The position numbers were made by a program, and so were the translations under genes. This document shows, piece after piece, positions 25,856 through 35,544 of a DNA stretch of 64,000 nt; position 1 is the stretch's first letter, and each line of letters begins with the position of its first letter. Origin of the DNA: Leptospiraceae bacterium (GTDB taxonomy: Bacteria; Spirochaetota; Leptospiria; Leptospirales; Leptospiraceae); the NCBI GenBank assembly GCA_024233835.1, contig JACKPC010000006.1, positions 186,001 to 250,000 on the forward strand, given 5' to 3'. The notes below the pieces were generated by a model. It saw nothing but the letters and a program-made list of their open reading frames with translations, was not told the origin of the DNA and made no database searches.

Positions 25856-27082
25856 ATGGAAGAAATAAGGCAGCCGCAGGAAAAATACCCGGTTTTTACC
25901 CTGATCTTGATTTTTTTTACCATGCTTCCTGTCACTATGATCGTGCCGGTTTTCAAAGACCTGATTAAGGACAGGCTCGGTGGAGATAACCTGATGGTTT
26001 CTTTTTTTATGAGTTCTGCCATGCTCGGTTCCTTTCTCTTTTCCCCGGTAGCCGGTTTTCTTTCTGATAAATTTCGGAACCGAAAGACCTTTATCTCTAT
26101 CTTTGCCATCCTCGATGGACTTTGCTTTTTTTTACTGAGCCGAATTTCTTCTCTAAATCTCTTACAGGGGGTTCGTTTTATAGAGGGAGTATGCCACGTT
26201 TTTGTTATCGGCCTTTTACTCTCCCTTATTTCCGACAGAGAAAATGATCCCTCCAGCAAACGCTTTTTTAAAAAAGGTCTTCTCCTTGGAGTTTCGGGAA
26301 GTCTTCTCAGCCTCGGTGTGGGCATAGGTTCACCACTCGGAGTCTTCGGAAGAAAAGACCCCCTTCTTCCCTTTTATATAGCAGGCACTTTGATGCTGCT
26401 GATTGGCTTTCTATCTATCTTTTTCTTGAAAGACCATCCTTTTCACTTTCAGGCCCCGGTTACTCTTAGGAACTGGTACAGGGCTTTTAAGAAAAATGTG
26501 TTTATACTTTTACCCTATGCCTATACTTTTATAGACAGGTTCTCGGTCGGTTTTCTTGTCACTACATTCAATCTGCATCTAAGAGAAGATCTTCACTTAA
26601 AGCCCGGTGAAGTGGGTCTTTCTCTGTCTTTAGTTTTAATCCCGATGAGCCTACTTTCTTATCCTTTTGCCCTTGTTTCCAAAAAAACAGGAACCCTACC
26701 CTTAATGATGCTGGGTTCCGTTCTCTACGGACTCTGCATTGGCTTTGCAGGCTTTGCAGAAGAAAAAATATGGCTCTGGTTCTGGCTTTTGCTCGCAGGT
26801 CTGGGTGCCGGGGTTATGTTTGTGCCTTCCATGATCTTTTGTTCCTCTATAGCACCTGAGGGTTATAATGCCAGTGTAATGGCAGGGTTTACGGGTTTTG
26901 GTTCTATTGGTTTTATGTTAGGGCCGATTGTAGCCGGACTTATAGAACCGGGCTTTATAGAAAGATTCGGAAAAAGCAATGGCTTTTCTCTCTTATCTCT
27001 ATTGATTGGTTCTATGGAAATAGGAATTGTTATTTTAAGTATTCCATTTTATAATACATTTAAAGGAAAGAAAAATGAGTGA
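25856..27082 (+). CDS. Major facilitator superfamily transporter
   Basis: 408 residues with about 12 hydrophobic segments. MFS motif A appears as GFLSDKFRNRKTF (about 65-77) after the second segment. The two halves are joined by a cytoplasmic loop around LKDHPFHFQAPVTLRNWYRAFKKN. Substrate not predictable; the general look is of a drug/metabolite efflux carrier. Overlaps the following small gene by 8 bp. Confidence 0.88.
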   Translation: MEEIRQPQEKYPVFTLILIFFTMLPVTMIVPVFKDLIKDRLGGDNLMVSFFMSSAMLGSFLFSPVAGFLSDKFRNRKTFISIFAILDGLCFFLLSRISSLNLLQGVRFIEGVCHVFVIGLLLSLISDRENDPSSKRFFKKGLLLGVSGSLLSLGVGIGSPLGVFGRKDPLLPFYIAGTLMLLIGFLSIFFLKDHPFHFQAPVTLRNWYRAFKKNVFILLPYAYTFIDRFSVGFLVTTFNLHLREDLHLKPGEVGLSLSLVLIPMSLLSYPFALVSKKTGTLPLMMLGSVLYGLCIGFAGFAEEKIWLWFWLLLAGLGAGVMFVPSMIFCSSIAPEGYNASVMAGFTGFGSIGFMLGPIVAGLIEPGFIERFGKSNGFSLLSLLIGSMEIGIVILSIPFYNTFKGKKNE

Positions 27083-27257
27083 AAGTTTACAGCATTACCT
27101 GGTTTATACGATTGTTTCTTTAACTACTATAAAGCTCTTTTACCCGGTAGGAAAATATCTGTTTTTCAAACTAAAGAAAAAAGAGAATACGGAAGAAACA
27201 AAAGAATACGGCTCTTATAAAACAAGTTGTGCGCGTTGTAGATTAAACGGTCAATAA
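27075..27257 (+). CDS. Small membrane protein with a Cys pair (60 aa)
   Basis: MSESLQHYLVYTIVSLTTIKLFYPVGKYLFFKL, one membrane helix, then a charged KKKENTEETKE stretch and a CARC tail. Overlaps the MFS stop, so translationally coupled; ends 9 bp before the trpE-like GTG start. Resembles small Cys-tailed membrane proteins such as FeoB-associated ones in shape only. Confidence 0.6.
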   Translation: MSESLQHYLVYTIVSLTTIKLFYPVGKYLFFKLKKKENTEETKEYGSYKTSCARCRLNGQ

Positions 27258-27266
27258 GGAGATAAG

Positions 27267-28631
27267 GTGATAGAAAAGATACAACTACCCAGGAAACCCG
27301 TATATAAGAAAATTCCTATATCTGAAGAGTTCTGTTCCCTCTTCCGAAAGCTAGAGCAGAAATACGATAACTGTTTCATTTTTGAATCCTTAGGAGAAGA
27401 GAGTTATAATTCTCGCTATTCTATATTAGGTTTTTCTCCCGATAAAATTTTCCGTGCCAGGGCAAATACGCTTTACATCAACGACGAAGCTCATAACTGT
27501 GAAAACCCTTACTTTACACTGAGAGACATTATTCCTTCCAATATCCTTTCCCGGAATTATGCAGGCGGGCTTGTGGGTTATCTATCGTATGAGGCAATGA
27601 ACTATTTTGAACCTTCCCTGAAGCTACCTTCTCACGCACTATTTGATGACTTTGTTTTCGGTCTTTATCTGGACGGGCTTATCTATGATAAAATGACAGG
27701 AGACAACTTTTATTTTCATTACGGCCATGATCGCTCAGACATTCTTCTTGCCTTACAGGAAGAAAAGCTTCAAGAAAATAAAACCTTAGAAATCGAGTTG
27801 AAAGGCTATACCATGACGGAAGAAAAACATAGAGAATCGGTTATGGAAACCATTGAAGAAATCAAGTCCGGAAATACTTTTCAGTGCCAGATAGGTTTTA
27901 AAACGGAGTATTCTTACAGTGGTTCTCTCTTCTCGGTTTATAATAAACTGAGAGAAGTAAACCCTTCTCCGCATATGTTCTGTTTTAAGTTTCAAGATAC
28001 CGGTATTGTAGGAGCCAGTCCTGAGCTTCTCTTCCGACTGCACAATGGAGAGATGGAAACCTATCCTTTAGCAGGCTCTATTCGACGGGGTAAAACGAAA
28101 GAAGAAGACTTACAATTGGCCAAAACCCTACTCAACGACCCGAAAGAAATCGCAGAACATAATATGCTGGTAGACCTGCACAGAAATGATATAGGTAGAG
28201 TCGCCCGCTTTGGTAGTGTCAAGGTAAGAAGGCTCATGGATATTAAGAAATTCAGCCATATCCAACACATTTCCAGTGAAGTCATCGGTCTCATAAAAAA
28301 GGGAGAAGATATGTTTACAAGTCTTGCCTATAATTTCCCTGCCGGAACTCTATCCGGTGCTCCCAAAATTGAGTCTATGAAAATCATACACCGCATTGAA
28401 AAGAATCCAAGAGGGCCCTACGGGGGAGCTATCGGTCATTTTGGTTTCAATGGAAATTGTACCTTTGCCATTCCGATTCGCACCTTTTTTGTTAAAGGAG
28501 AATATGGCTATACCCAGGCCTCCGGAGGAATTGTTTATGATTCAAAGCCGGAAAATGAATACGACGAAGTGATGCGAAAATCGGCTGCTGTAAAAAATGT
28601 CCTGCAAAGCCTGCAAAAAGAAGGTATATAA
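27267..28631 (+). CDS. Chorismate-binding synthase component I (TrpE or PabB)
   Basis: 454 residues from a GTG start preceded by AAGGAGATAAG. The chorismate-binding domain is complete: ECQIGF-type strand (TFQCQIGFKTEY), NPSPHMFCFKF, VGASPELLFR, YPLAGSIRRGKTKEED, LVDLHRNDIGRVA, FPAGTLSGAPKIESMKII and YGGAIGHFGFNG. The N-terminal domain has FIFESLGEESYNSRYSILGF, near the TrpE-type feedback site. It makes anthranilate (tryptophan) or aminodeoxychorismate (folate), with the amidotransferase encoded next (stop and start overlap). Which pathway cannot be decided from this sequence alone. Confidence 0.9.
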   Translation: MIEKIQLPRKPVYKKIPISEEFCSLFRKLEQKYDNCFIFESLGEESYNSRYSILGFSPDKIFRARANTLYINDEAHNCENPYFTLRDIIPSNILSRNYAGGLVGYLSYEAMNYFEPSLKLPSHALFDDFVFGLYLDGLIYDKMTGDNFYFHYGHDRSDILLALQEEKLQENKTLEIELKGYTMTEEKHRESVMETIEEIKSGNTFQCQIGFKTEYSYSGSLFSVYNKLREVNPSPHMFCFKFQDTGIVGASPELLFRLHNGEMETYPLAGSIRRGKTKEEDLQLAKTLLNDPKEIAEHNMLVDLHRNDIGRVARFGSVKVRRLMDIKKFSHIQHISSEVIGLIKKGEDMFTSLAYNFPAGTLSGAPKIESMKIIHRIEKNPRGPYGGAIGHFGFNGNCTFAIPIRTFFVKGEYGYTQASGGIVYDSKPENEYDEVMRKSAAVKNVLQSLQKEGI

Positions 28632-29236
28632 TGAAAGTCTTAATTATTGATAACTACGATTCTTTTACCTATAATTTATATCAGTATATAGGTGAACTTT
28701 TAGAGAATCATACCGAAAGTTTCATTTTAGATGTAAAACGTAATGATGAGATAAGTCTTGCAGAAATTAAAGAAAGAAAATATGAACGAATTATTATATC
28801 CCCCGGCCCGGGTGACCCTTCCGACAAAGCTTACTTCGGAGTTTGTTCCGAGGTAATTTTAGAATTGGGTAAAACGGTTCCGGTTCTGGGGGTTTGTCTC
28901 GGAATGCAGGGAATTGTGCATTATTTCGGTGGACGAATTGTTCGTGCTGAACTTCCGAGACACGGGAAAACAAGTATCATAGAACACGATTCTTCCGGCG
29001 TTTTTACTGAACTACCCCAGGGCCTGGAAATTATGCGCTACCATTCTCTCATTGCTGAAGTTTCCAGCATTCCTTCCTGCCTCGTCGTTACAGCAAAGGT
29101 GACGGGTAAAGAAACACCGGAGATTATGGGAGTGAGACACAAAGAATATCCGATTGAGGGTATACAGTTTCATCCGGAGTCTTTTGCTACCGAGGGCGGA
29201 ATGAAAATGTTGGAAAACTTCCTTTTTCTAAATTAG
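28631..29236 (+). CDS. Class I glutamine amidotransferase, component II (TrpG or PabA)
   Basis: 201 residues. Opens MKVLIIDNYDSFTYNL, has ISPGPGDPSD, the catalytic nucleophile in GVCLGMQGI and the His-Glu pair in IQFHPESFATEGG. Supplies ammonia from glutamine to the component I protein, whose gene it overlaps by 1 bp. Normal length; in many bacteria one such subunit serves both tryptophan and folate synthesis. Confidence 0.92.
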   Translation: MKVLIIDNYDSFTYNLYQYIGELLENHTESFILDVKRNDEISLAEIKERKYERIIISPGPGDPSDKAYFGVCSEVILELGKTVPVLGVCLGMQGIVHYFGGRIVRAELPRHGKTSIIEHDSSGVFTELPQGLEIMRYHSLIAEVSSIPSCLVVTAKVTGKETPEIMGVRHKEYPIEGIQFHPESFATEGGMKMLENFLFLN

Positions 29237-29240
29237 AATT

Positions 29241-29639
29241 ATGAAATATTTATTCATCCTAATTATCTTTTCTTTTTTTGAACTTAGTGCTACACCCCTA
29301 CTCTCTTATAGGGATATAGAACCGGAACTAAAAAAAGCCTGGGAAGAGGCATATCCCGTAGCCTACACAAAGATAAGCGAAAAAGACCTTTTAAAAAAAG
29401 GGATCCTGTATGTAAGAAAGGGAAAGGTAAGACTTTATTTATATACGTTTAAACTCTTCATCCCCCTGTATTCATTCAAAGATAAAACCTTACAGGTGGA
29501 AGATCCCGAAAAAGGAAAAGAGATTCCGGTTAAGCTTTATTATAAGCCTCAGGACAAAGAGAAACCCTATTTTGTAGAGTTAGGAGAAATACAGGAATTT
29601 AAGAACCGTTCTTTGATTATTCAATATATTCGAAAGTAG
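29241..29639 (+). CDS. Hypothetical exported protein (132 aa)
   Basis: Signal peptide MKYLFILIIFSFFELSA, then a basic, Tyr/Lys-rich mature part (KKGILYVRKGKVRLYLYTFKLFIPLYSF) without Cys. Starts 4 bp after trpG, so likely the last gene of that operon. No family recognised. Confidence 0.6.
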   Translation: MKYLFILIIFSFFELSATPLLSYRDIEPELKKAWEEAYPVAYTKISEKDLLKKGILYVRKGKVRLYLYTFKLFIPLYSFKDKTLQVEDPEKGKEIPVKLYYKPQDKEKPYFVELGEIQEFKNRSLIIQYIRK

Positions 29640-29728
29640 ACCTAAAAAAAACTTTCGGATTTTTTAGCGAAAACACAAGGAAGGTGAAGCTTTATGCGTT
29701 TTCGCAGTAGGCGGGCTTTTTATTAAAC

Positions 29729-29756
29729 TTGACAATTTTTATCCAGAGCGTAATCC
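29729..29756 (+). promoter_or_regulatory. Candidate sigma-70-type promoter for the hybrid kinase
   Basis: TTGACA at 29729-29734 and TAATCC at 29751-29756 with a 16-base spacer, about 28 bp before the preferred ATG. An inverted repeat GCGAAAAC/GTTTTCGC (about 29667-29706) lies just upstream and may end the previous operon. Confidence 0.4.
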
Positions 29757-29783
29757 TTAAGTTTGATAGAATGCAGTTCTGAG

Positions 29784-32700
29784 ATGAATAATGTGAACTC
29801 TGATAAGTTTTTGAAAACTTCAACTATAGGCTTTGCTTACCACGAAATCCTAACAGATACAACGGGAAAACCGGTAGATTTTAGATTTTTAGATGCAAAT
29901 CTTTATTTCGAGAAGTTAAGCGGTTTAAAACTCAGTCTTATACTCGGTAAAACAGCCAGTTCCCTTTTTCCTCCTTATCAGGAAGAATTAAAGAATTGGA
30001 TTGGCATCCTGGCAAAAGTAGCCTTACAGGGTGGTGTAGAAACTATAGAGCAGTATATACCCGGGCTGGATAAATGGTTGGAAGTTCAGCTCTATTCTAA
30101 TGAAAAAGGATACTGTACCACCCTTCTTATCGATATTACTGAAAGAAAAATCGTAGAAGAGAAATTACTATTTCAACTGACTCTTCAAAAGCACATAGCC
30201 GGGGCTTCTTCCGAACTGGCCGCTGTAAATAATACAAAGGAATTTGATATTACTATAGATTCTATCCTGAATAAATTAGGTAATATTTTGAGTGCGAATC
30301 GTAGTTACTTTTTTCAATTCTCCGAAAATTTGGATAGTTTTAGCAATACCCATGAATGGTGTGCTCCTCAAGCCATATCAATTAAAGAAAAGCTTCAAGA
30401 TTTAGAATTAAGTAAAATGCCCTGGTTTAAAAAAACAATCCTGAAGAAAAAAATGGTTATCATTAATGATGTATCCAAACTTCCCAAAGAAGCTGTCTTC
30501 GAAAAAGAGAAATTAATACAGCACAACATCAACTCTCTCGTATTATTACCCACAATAGGCGTGAATAAAAAGTTAAGCGGCTTTTTGGGTTTTGAAACTT
30601 CAAAGAAGTCCTATGATTGGTCATCTGAAATCCTCTCCATGCTTGAAATTATCACGAATAGTATTGGAAATACATTAGAGCGTTTAAATTCGATTCAACA
30701 ACTTAAAGAAAGTGAAGATTTACTCTCCGCTTCTATTACAGTATTAGACCAACCCTTTGCAATTATCAATGCTGAGAACTTTTCTATTATAAAAGCTAAT
30801 ATAGCTTATGGAGGGGATGGTGTTGTCGGAGAAAAATGTTATAAAGTTTCTCATCATCTAAATCATCCCTGTTCAGGGCCGGATGATCCCTGTCCTCTTG
30901 TCAGGCTCAGAGAAGAAAAAAAGCCTATTACGGTTACCCATACACATTATGATAAGTCAGGTAGGGAGAGAAAAATCGAAATTCACGCGTATCCCCTTTT
31001 TTCAGATGATGGAGAATTAAAGCAAATTGTCGAAAATAGTGTAGACATCACAGAGCGCAAAAGAACCGAAAAAGCATTAAATGAAACTTTCCTTAGATTA
31101 AAGGAAGCCCAGCACCTGGCCAAAATTGGAAGCTGGGAACTGGATCTGGTGGAGAATAAGCTTAGCTGGTCAGATGAGATTTATAGCATATTTGGATTAG
31201 ATGTCAGGACTTTCGAACCCAGTTATGAAGCATTCTTAAATGCCATTCATCCGGAAGATAAAGAACTGGTGAATAAGGCATATACAGATTCCTTAAAAAC
31301 TCAAAAACCTTATGCTATAATTCATCGCTTACTTTTACACGATGGTAGAATTAAATATATTCACGAACAATGTAGAACCGAATTTTCAAGAGATGGAAAA
31401 CCCTTACGCTCTGTGGGTACAGTCCAGGATATAACCGAAACCAAGGAGGCCGAAAAAGCCCTTCTCCGAGAGAGAGAAAGGTTAGATTCTATTATCAAGG
31501 GGACCAATGTGGGTACCTGGGAATGGAATGTGCAAACCGGAGAAACTGTCTTTAATGAGCGCTGGGCAGAATTAATCGGTTATACACTGGATGAACTGGA
31601 ACCTGTATCCATTGAAACCTGGACCAGACACTCTCATCCGGAAGATTTAAAAGAAAGCAATAAAATATTGCAAAGAGTTTTCAACGGTGAATTAGAGCAT
31701 TACGAATGCGAGTGCCGCATGAGACATAGAGACGGTCACTGGATCTGGATCTTAGATAGAGGTTCTGTTTCGAGTTGGACAGCGGACGGAAAACCCCTGT
31801 ATATGTCCGGCACACACCAGGATATTACTGAAAATAAACTGGCTAATGCCGCCCTTCGAGAAAGTGAAGAACGATTTCGTCACCTATTCGAGAAACACAA
31901 TGCCGTAATGTTATTAATTGAACCGGAAACAGGACAGATCATCGATGCTAATGAATCAGCGGAAAGGTTTTATGGGTATTCCATTCAAACCTTAAAAAAA
32001 ATGCATATTAGTGAAATCAATACTATTTCTCCTGAAGAAATAAATATTAAATTAAAACATGCAAATAAGCAAAACTTTAACTTCTTTATTTTTCCGCATC
32101 GACTTTCAAGTGGAGAAGTACGTACTGTAGAAGTCCACTCTTCACCGGTAGTCGTCAAAGGGAAGTTTCTCTTATTTTCCATTATCCATGACATTACCGA
32201 AAGAACAAAAGCAGAAGAAGAGCTAAAGAAAGCCAAGAGAGATGCAGAGGCAGCCAGCCGAGTAAAATCAGAGTTTTTGGCTAACATGAGTCATGAAATA
32301 CGAACACCTATGAATGCTGTTTTAGGGTTCACTGAGTTATTACTGGAGACGAAACTAAATGCTGTTCAGAGACAACACTTAGAAACCATACATTCGAGCG
32401 GAGAAACTCTGCTTCGAATTATTAATGATATACTCGATTTTTCTAAAATAGAAGCTGGAAAATTAGACCTAGAACTCATTAATACCGATCTTTTTGAACT
32501 AGCCTGGCAAAGCATTGACATTATCAAGTATTCAGCAGATAAAAAAGATTTAAACCTGATTCTCAATATAGACCCTCAAACTCCGAGATTTTTAGTTACC
32601 GATCCGACACGTCTTCTTCAGATACTCACCAACCTTTTGAGTAATGCAATTAAATTTACAGAGAGAGGAAATGTTACTTTAAAAATTTCTTATACACCAA

Positions 32701-33473
32701 GCCATGACCCGAAAGGAGAATTTCATTTTTCCGTGCAGGATACAGGAATCGGGATTTCTAAAGAACAGCAGGTGAAATTATTTCAGGCTTTCACACAGGC
32801 CGATAGCTCCACCACCCGTAAATTCGGAGGAACAGGACTCGGACTTCTTATTTCAGCACAATTAGTACAAAAAATGGGAGGAGAGTTAAAGTTAGATAGT
32901 GTTATCGGAGAAGGTTCCAATTTCTTTTTTAGCTTGAAAGCTAAATGTATAAAAGGAAAGAATACAAAGCAGTCCAACTTTAGCCTGACAACAAAAACTC
33001 TTACAGAAAACCCCCATCCGGTATTGGATAAGAATGAGCCGCCTCCAGAGAAAACTGTAAAATCAAAATCCCGGAATCAGAAAACATTTGTAGTCTTAAT
33101 AGCAGAGGATAATCCAATTAACCTTCTATTAGTCAAAGCTATGATAAGCAAAGCCCTTAATCCTATCGAAATTTTAGAAGCAAAAAATGGACAGGAAGTT
33201 TTAGAAATCATGAGAAGAAAAAAACCGGATCTAATTATTATGGATGTGCAAATGCCGGAAATGGATGGGAACGAAGCTACCAGACGAATAAGGCAAAATG
33301 AATTTGATAAAAACCTCCCCCATATTCCTATTGTAGCCCTGACTGCCGGGGCCTTACTTGAAGAAAGACAAAAAAGTCTGGAAAGTGGTATGGATGCTTT
33401 TTTAACCAAACCGATCCAGAGAGAACAACTAAAAGAAATGTTGGAAAAATACTTAATCTCGCAATGCACCTGA
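29784..33473 (+). CDS. Multi-PAS hybrid sensor histidine kinase
   Basis: About 1229 residues from the ATG at 29784; a TTG seven codons upstream is less likely. No membrane segments, so a cytoplasmic sensor. Numbering from that TTG, approximate order: PAS (10-130), GAF (145-310), PAS with a Cys/His pattern GEKCYKVSHHLNHPCSGPDDPCPL (about 357-380, possibly metal- or redox-responsive), three more PAS units, HisKA with ANMSHEIRTP (His844), HATPase with DTGIGISKEQQ and FGGTGLGLLIS, and a C-terminal receiver with MDVQMPEMDG (Asp1161). No output regulator lies beside it, so the partner is elsewhere. Confidence 0.9.
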   Translation: MNNVNSDKFLKTSTIGFAYHEILTDTTGKPVDFRFLDANLYFEKLSGLKLSLILGKTASSLFPPYQEELKNWIGILAKVALQGGVETIEQYIPGLDKWLEVQLYSNEKGYCTTLLIDITERKIVEEKLLFQLTLQKHIAGASSELAAVNNTKEFDITIDSILNKLGNILSANRSYFFQFSENLDSFSNTHEWCAPQAISIKEKLQDLELSKMPWFKKTILKKKMVIINDVSKLPKEAVFEKEKLIQHNINSLVLLPTIGVNKKLSGFLGFETSKKSYDWSSEILSMLEIITNSIGNTLERLNSIQQLKESEDLLSASITVLDQPFAIINAENFSIIKANIAYGGDGVVGEKCYKVSHHLNHPCSGPDDPCPLVRLREEKKPITVTHTHYDKSGRERKIEIHAYPLFSDDGELKQIVENSVDITERKRTEKALNETFLRLKEAQHLAKIGSWELDLVENKLSWSDEIYSIFGLDVRTFEPSYEAFLNAIHPEDKELVNKAYTDSLKTQKPYAIIHRLLLHDGRIKYIHEQCRTEFSRDGKPLRSVGTVQDITETKEAEKALLRERERLDSIIKGTNVGTWEWNVQTGETVFNERWAELIGYTLDELEPVSIETWTRHSHPEDLKESNKILQRVFNGELEHYECECRMRHRDGHWIWILDRGSVSSWTADGKPLYMSGTHQDITENKLANAALRESEERFRHLFEKHNAVMLLIEPETGQIIDANESAERFYGYSIQTLKKMHISEINTISPEEINIKLKHANKQNFNFFIFPHRLSSGEVRTVEVHSSPVVVKGKFLLFSIIHDITERTKAEEELKKAKRDAEAASRVKSEFLANMSHEIRTPMNAVLGFTELLLETKLNAVQRQHLETIHSSGETLLRIINDILDFSKIEAGKLDLELINTDLFELAWQSIDIIKYSADKKDLNLILNIDPQTPRFLVTDPTRLLQILTNLLSNAIKFTERGNVTLKISYTPSHDPKGEFHFSVQDTGIGISKEQQVKLFQAFTQADSSTTRKFGGTGLGLLISAQLVQKMGGELKLDSVIGEGSNFFFSLKAKCIKGKNTKQSNFSLTTKTLTENPHPVLDKNEPPPEKTVKSKSRNQKTFVVLIAEDNPINLLLVKAMISKALNPIEILEAKNGQEVLEIMRRKKPDLIIMDVQMPEMDGNEATRRIRQNEFDKNLPHIPIVALTAGALLEERQKSLESGMDAFLTKPIQREQLKEMLEKYLISQCT

Positions 33474-33528
33474 ATGAAATACGAAAAATTATATTAAAAA
33501 AAGAAAAACCGGTTTCTATTCTAAATAT

Positions 33529-34449
33529 TCATAAACCAGTAATAATTCGTTCCGATTCTTCCCTTAGTTTTCTTGCAAGTTCCGGATTTTCCGCATCAGG
33601 TCTCGGTTTTGAAATATTACAATCCTGTAAATAAGATCCGGAATGAATAGTAAGATCCTTTGCTGTAGCAGCGTAACACTGGGTAGCGGCTCCTTCTTCC
33701 ACGGTCTTTAAAAACAAAGGACCTATAAGGCCAAATAAGAAATTGGCAAGCGGATGCAGGTGTCGACTTAAGTTAGTTCGAATAACCCCGGGATGCACGG
33801 AAAATGCAGCTTTTTTTGTTCCTTTGAATCTCTCTGCCAGATCCTTTGCAAATAGAAGATTGGCAAACTTGGATTGTCCGTATGCAGTCCAATCTCTATA
33901 ACTTTTTTCACCATCAAGATTATCGAATTGAATTCCTTCTTTCGGAGCCATATTGTGAGCAGAACTGCTCAGCATAACTACCCTTCCTTCTTCAGTCAAC
34001 TCATCTAATAATCCATTCACCAGAATATAATGTCCAATATGATTGGTAAAGAACTGCAACTCATATCCATAAGATTTTTCTAATTTAGGAAGAGCCATAA
34101 TACCTGCATTGCAGATTATTACATCCAGTTTAATCCCAAGTTCTTTTATGGATTGTATGCAGGCACGAACACTCGAAGGCTCAGATAAATCACAGGCCAA
34201 ACCGAGTGCATTCTCTCCTCCAACTTCTTTACAGGCTTTTTCTGCTTTTTCTTCAGTTCTGGCTGTTCCGACAATTCTTGCACCCCGTAAAGCCAAAGCC
34301 CTCATCGATTCTTTTCCCAGACCTGAATTACAACCGGTAACAAGAACCGTTTTCCCGGTAAGGGATACACCTTGAGTCACTTCTTCAGCGGTACTCCCAT
34401 ATCCAAAACCATTTTTACCTTTGGGCATAATCATTGATAATAAAGACAT
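33529..34449 (-). CDS. Short-chain dehydrogenase/reductase (retinol dehydrogenase-like)
   Basis: 306 residues. TGCNSGLG (38-45) binds the dinucleotide; CNAGIMAL (113-120) and the catalytic Ser162-163, Tyr190, Lys194 (YGQSK) are present. The segment THQGHYILV-type FTNHIGHYILVNGL and the length favour the WWOX/retinol-dehydrogenase-like classical SDRs. Substrate unknown. Convergent with the hybrid kinase. Confidence 0.88.
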   Translation of the reverse strand: MSLLSMIMPKGKNGFGYGSTAEEVTQGVSLTGKTVLVTGCNSGLGKESMRALALRGARIVGTARTEEKAEKACKEVGGENALGLACDLSEPSSVRACIQSIKELGIKLDVIICNAGIMALPKLEKSYGYELQFFTNHIGHYILVNGLLDELTEEGRVVMLSSSAHNMAPKEGIQFDNLDGEKSYRDWTAYGQSKFANLLFAKDLAERFKGTKKAAFSVHPGVIRTNLSRHLHPLANFLFGLIGPLFLKTVEEGAATQCYAATAKDLTIHSGSYLQDCNISKPRPDAENPELARKLREESERIITGL

Positions 34450-34557
34450 AGAATCTCCTTTCTATCTATAAATTTTTTAGATGAAGAAAAACGTCAAAGT
34501 AAATTTTATGTATTATAATTTTTATTAAATAATAACTATATATTTATTAAGTATTTC

Positions 34558-34586
34558 TTGACAGATTTTTATCTATGGTTTAGACT
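34558..34586 (+). promoter_or_regulatory. Sigma-70-type promoter for the DprA-like gene
   Basis: TTGACA (34558-34563), 17-base spacer, TAGACT (34581-34586). A start at the TTG at 34586 would fall inside the -10, so translation should begin at ATG 34604, which has AGGAG at 34593-34597. Confidence 0.6.
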
Positions 34587-34603
34587 TGAAACAGGAGATT
34601 ACC

Positions 34604-35542
34604 ATGGACAAACTCAGCATTCTAACTTTCATGCTCATGCCGGGGATAAGCCGGGGTTCGGTTTATAAAATCTGGAAGCAATTTCCTGTTATCAACAATG
34701 TTAATGAAATATTCGAGGCGCTACATGCAGTCAAACTTCCTGCCATTAAGCCTCCCGAAAAAGATTTTGTGCAAAGCAAGTATGAAGAAGCTTTTGATAT
34801 AATTACCCAGACTGAAGCCAGCGGAATTCAATGTATTCCTTTTACTGACGAGGCTTTTCCTGACTCTTTTCGAGAAATTCCCGATCCACCTGCCCTTTTT
34901 TTTATAGAAGGAAATATCGATCTCCTCTATCACCATAGCTCTATGGCGGTAATAGGCACACGAATCCCTACTCCTTATCTGGATGAAGTAGGAGAAAAAA
35001 TTATCCGTAAGCTAAAAAAAGAAGGTTTTAGCATTGTAAGCGGACTGGCGATAGGCTGTGATACTCTTGCTCATGCCTTTGCCTTACGTAATCGTGCAAA
35101 GACGGTAGCCATTCTTCCTTCAGGACTCAGAAACGTCTATCCGAGGGTGAACCGACGCCTGGCTGAACGAATTCTTTCCGAAAGAGGACTTCTTCTTTCA
35201 GAGTATCTTCCCGATGCCAGGGCCGATAAATACCAGTTCATAGAAAGGGACCGACTACAGAGTGCCCTGGCCGATGGAGTTTTAATATTAGAAACCGATC
35301 TTCAAAGTGGAACCATGCATACAGCAAAATTCGCCGAGGTTTTTGGAAAAAGACTCGCCTGTTTGATTTCACATCCGGAAAAATACTGGAGACATATCCA
35401 GTTAGAAGGTAATTTACAACTGATTCGAGAAAAAAAAGCCTTTGCTATCAATTCCAGCACAGCTTTACAGGAATTCATCCACCGAGTCAAAACCGACATA
35501 GAAGAAAAGCGAATGGAGGAAAACCTGAAACGTGCTTTTTAG
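34604..35542 (+). CDS. DprA/Smf-like DNA-processing protein
   Basis: 312 residues. Rossmann-like DprA core: FPDSFREIPDPPALFFIEGN, MAVIGTRIPTPYLDEVG, GFSIVSGLAIGCDTLAHAFAL, TVAILPSGLRNVYPRVNRRLAERIL, LLLSEYLPDA. DprA loads RecA on incoming single strands during transformation. Departures from the consensus: the usual F..RNRIIAGLS block reads FIERDRLQSALAD, and PHELL-type C-terminal winged helix is missing. It may be a divergent or specialised DprA. Start set by ribosome site and promoter. Confidence 0.82.
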   Translation: MDKLSILTFMLMPGISRGSVYKIWKQFPVINNVNEIFEALHAVKLPAIKPPEKDFVQSKYEEAFDIITQTEASGIQCIPFTDEAFPDSFREIPDPPALFFIEGNIDLLYHHSSMAVIGTRIPTPYLDEVGEKIIRKLKKEGFSIVSGLAIGCDTLAHAFALRNRAKTVAILPSGLRNVYPRVNRRLAERILSERGLLLSEYLPDARADKYQFIERDRLQSALADGVLILETDLQSGTMHTAKFAEVFGKRLACLISHPEKYWRHIQLEGNLQLIREKKAFAINSSTALQEFIHRVKTDIEEKRMEENLKRAF

Positions 35543-35544
35543 TT

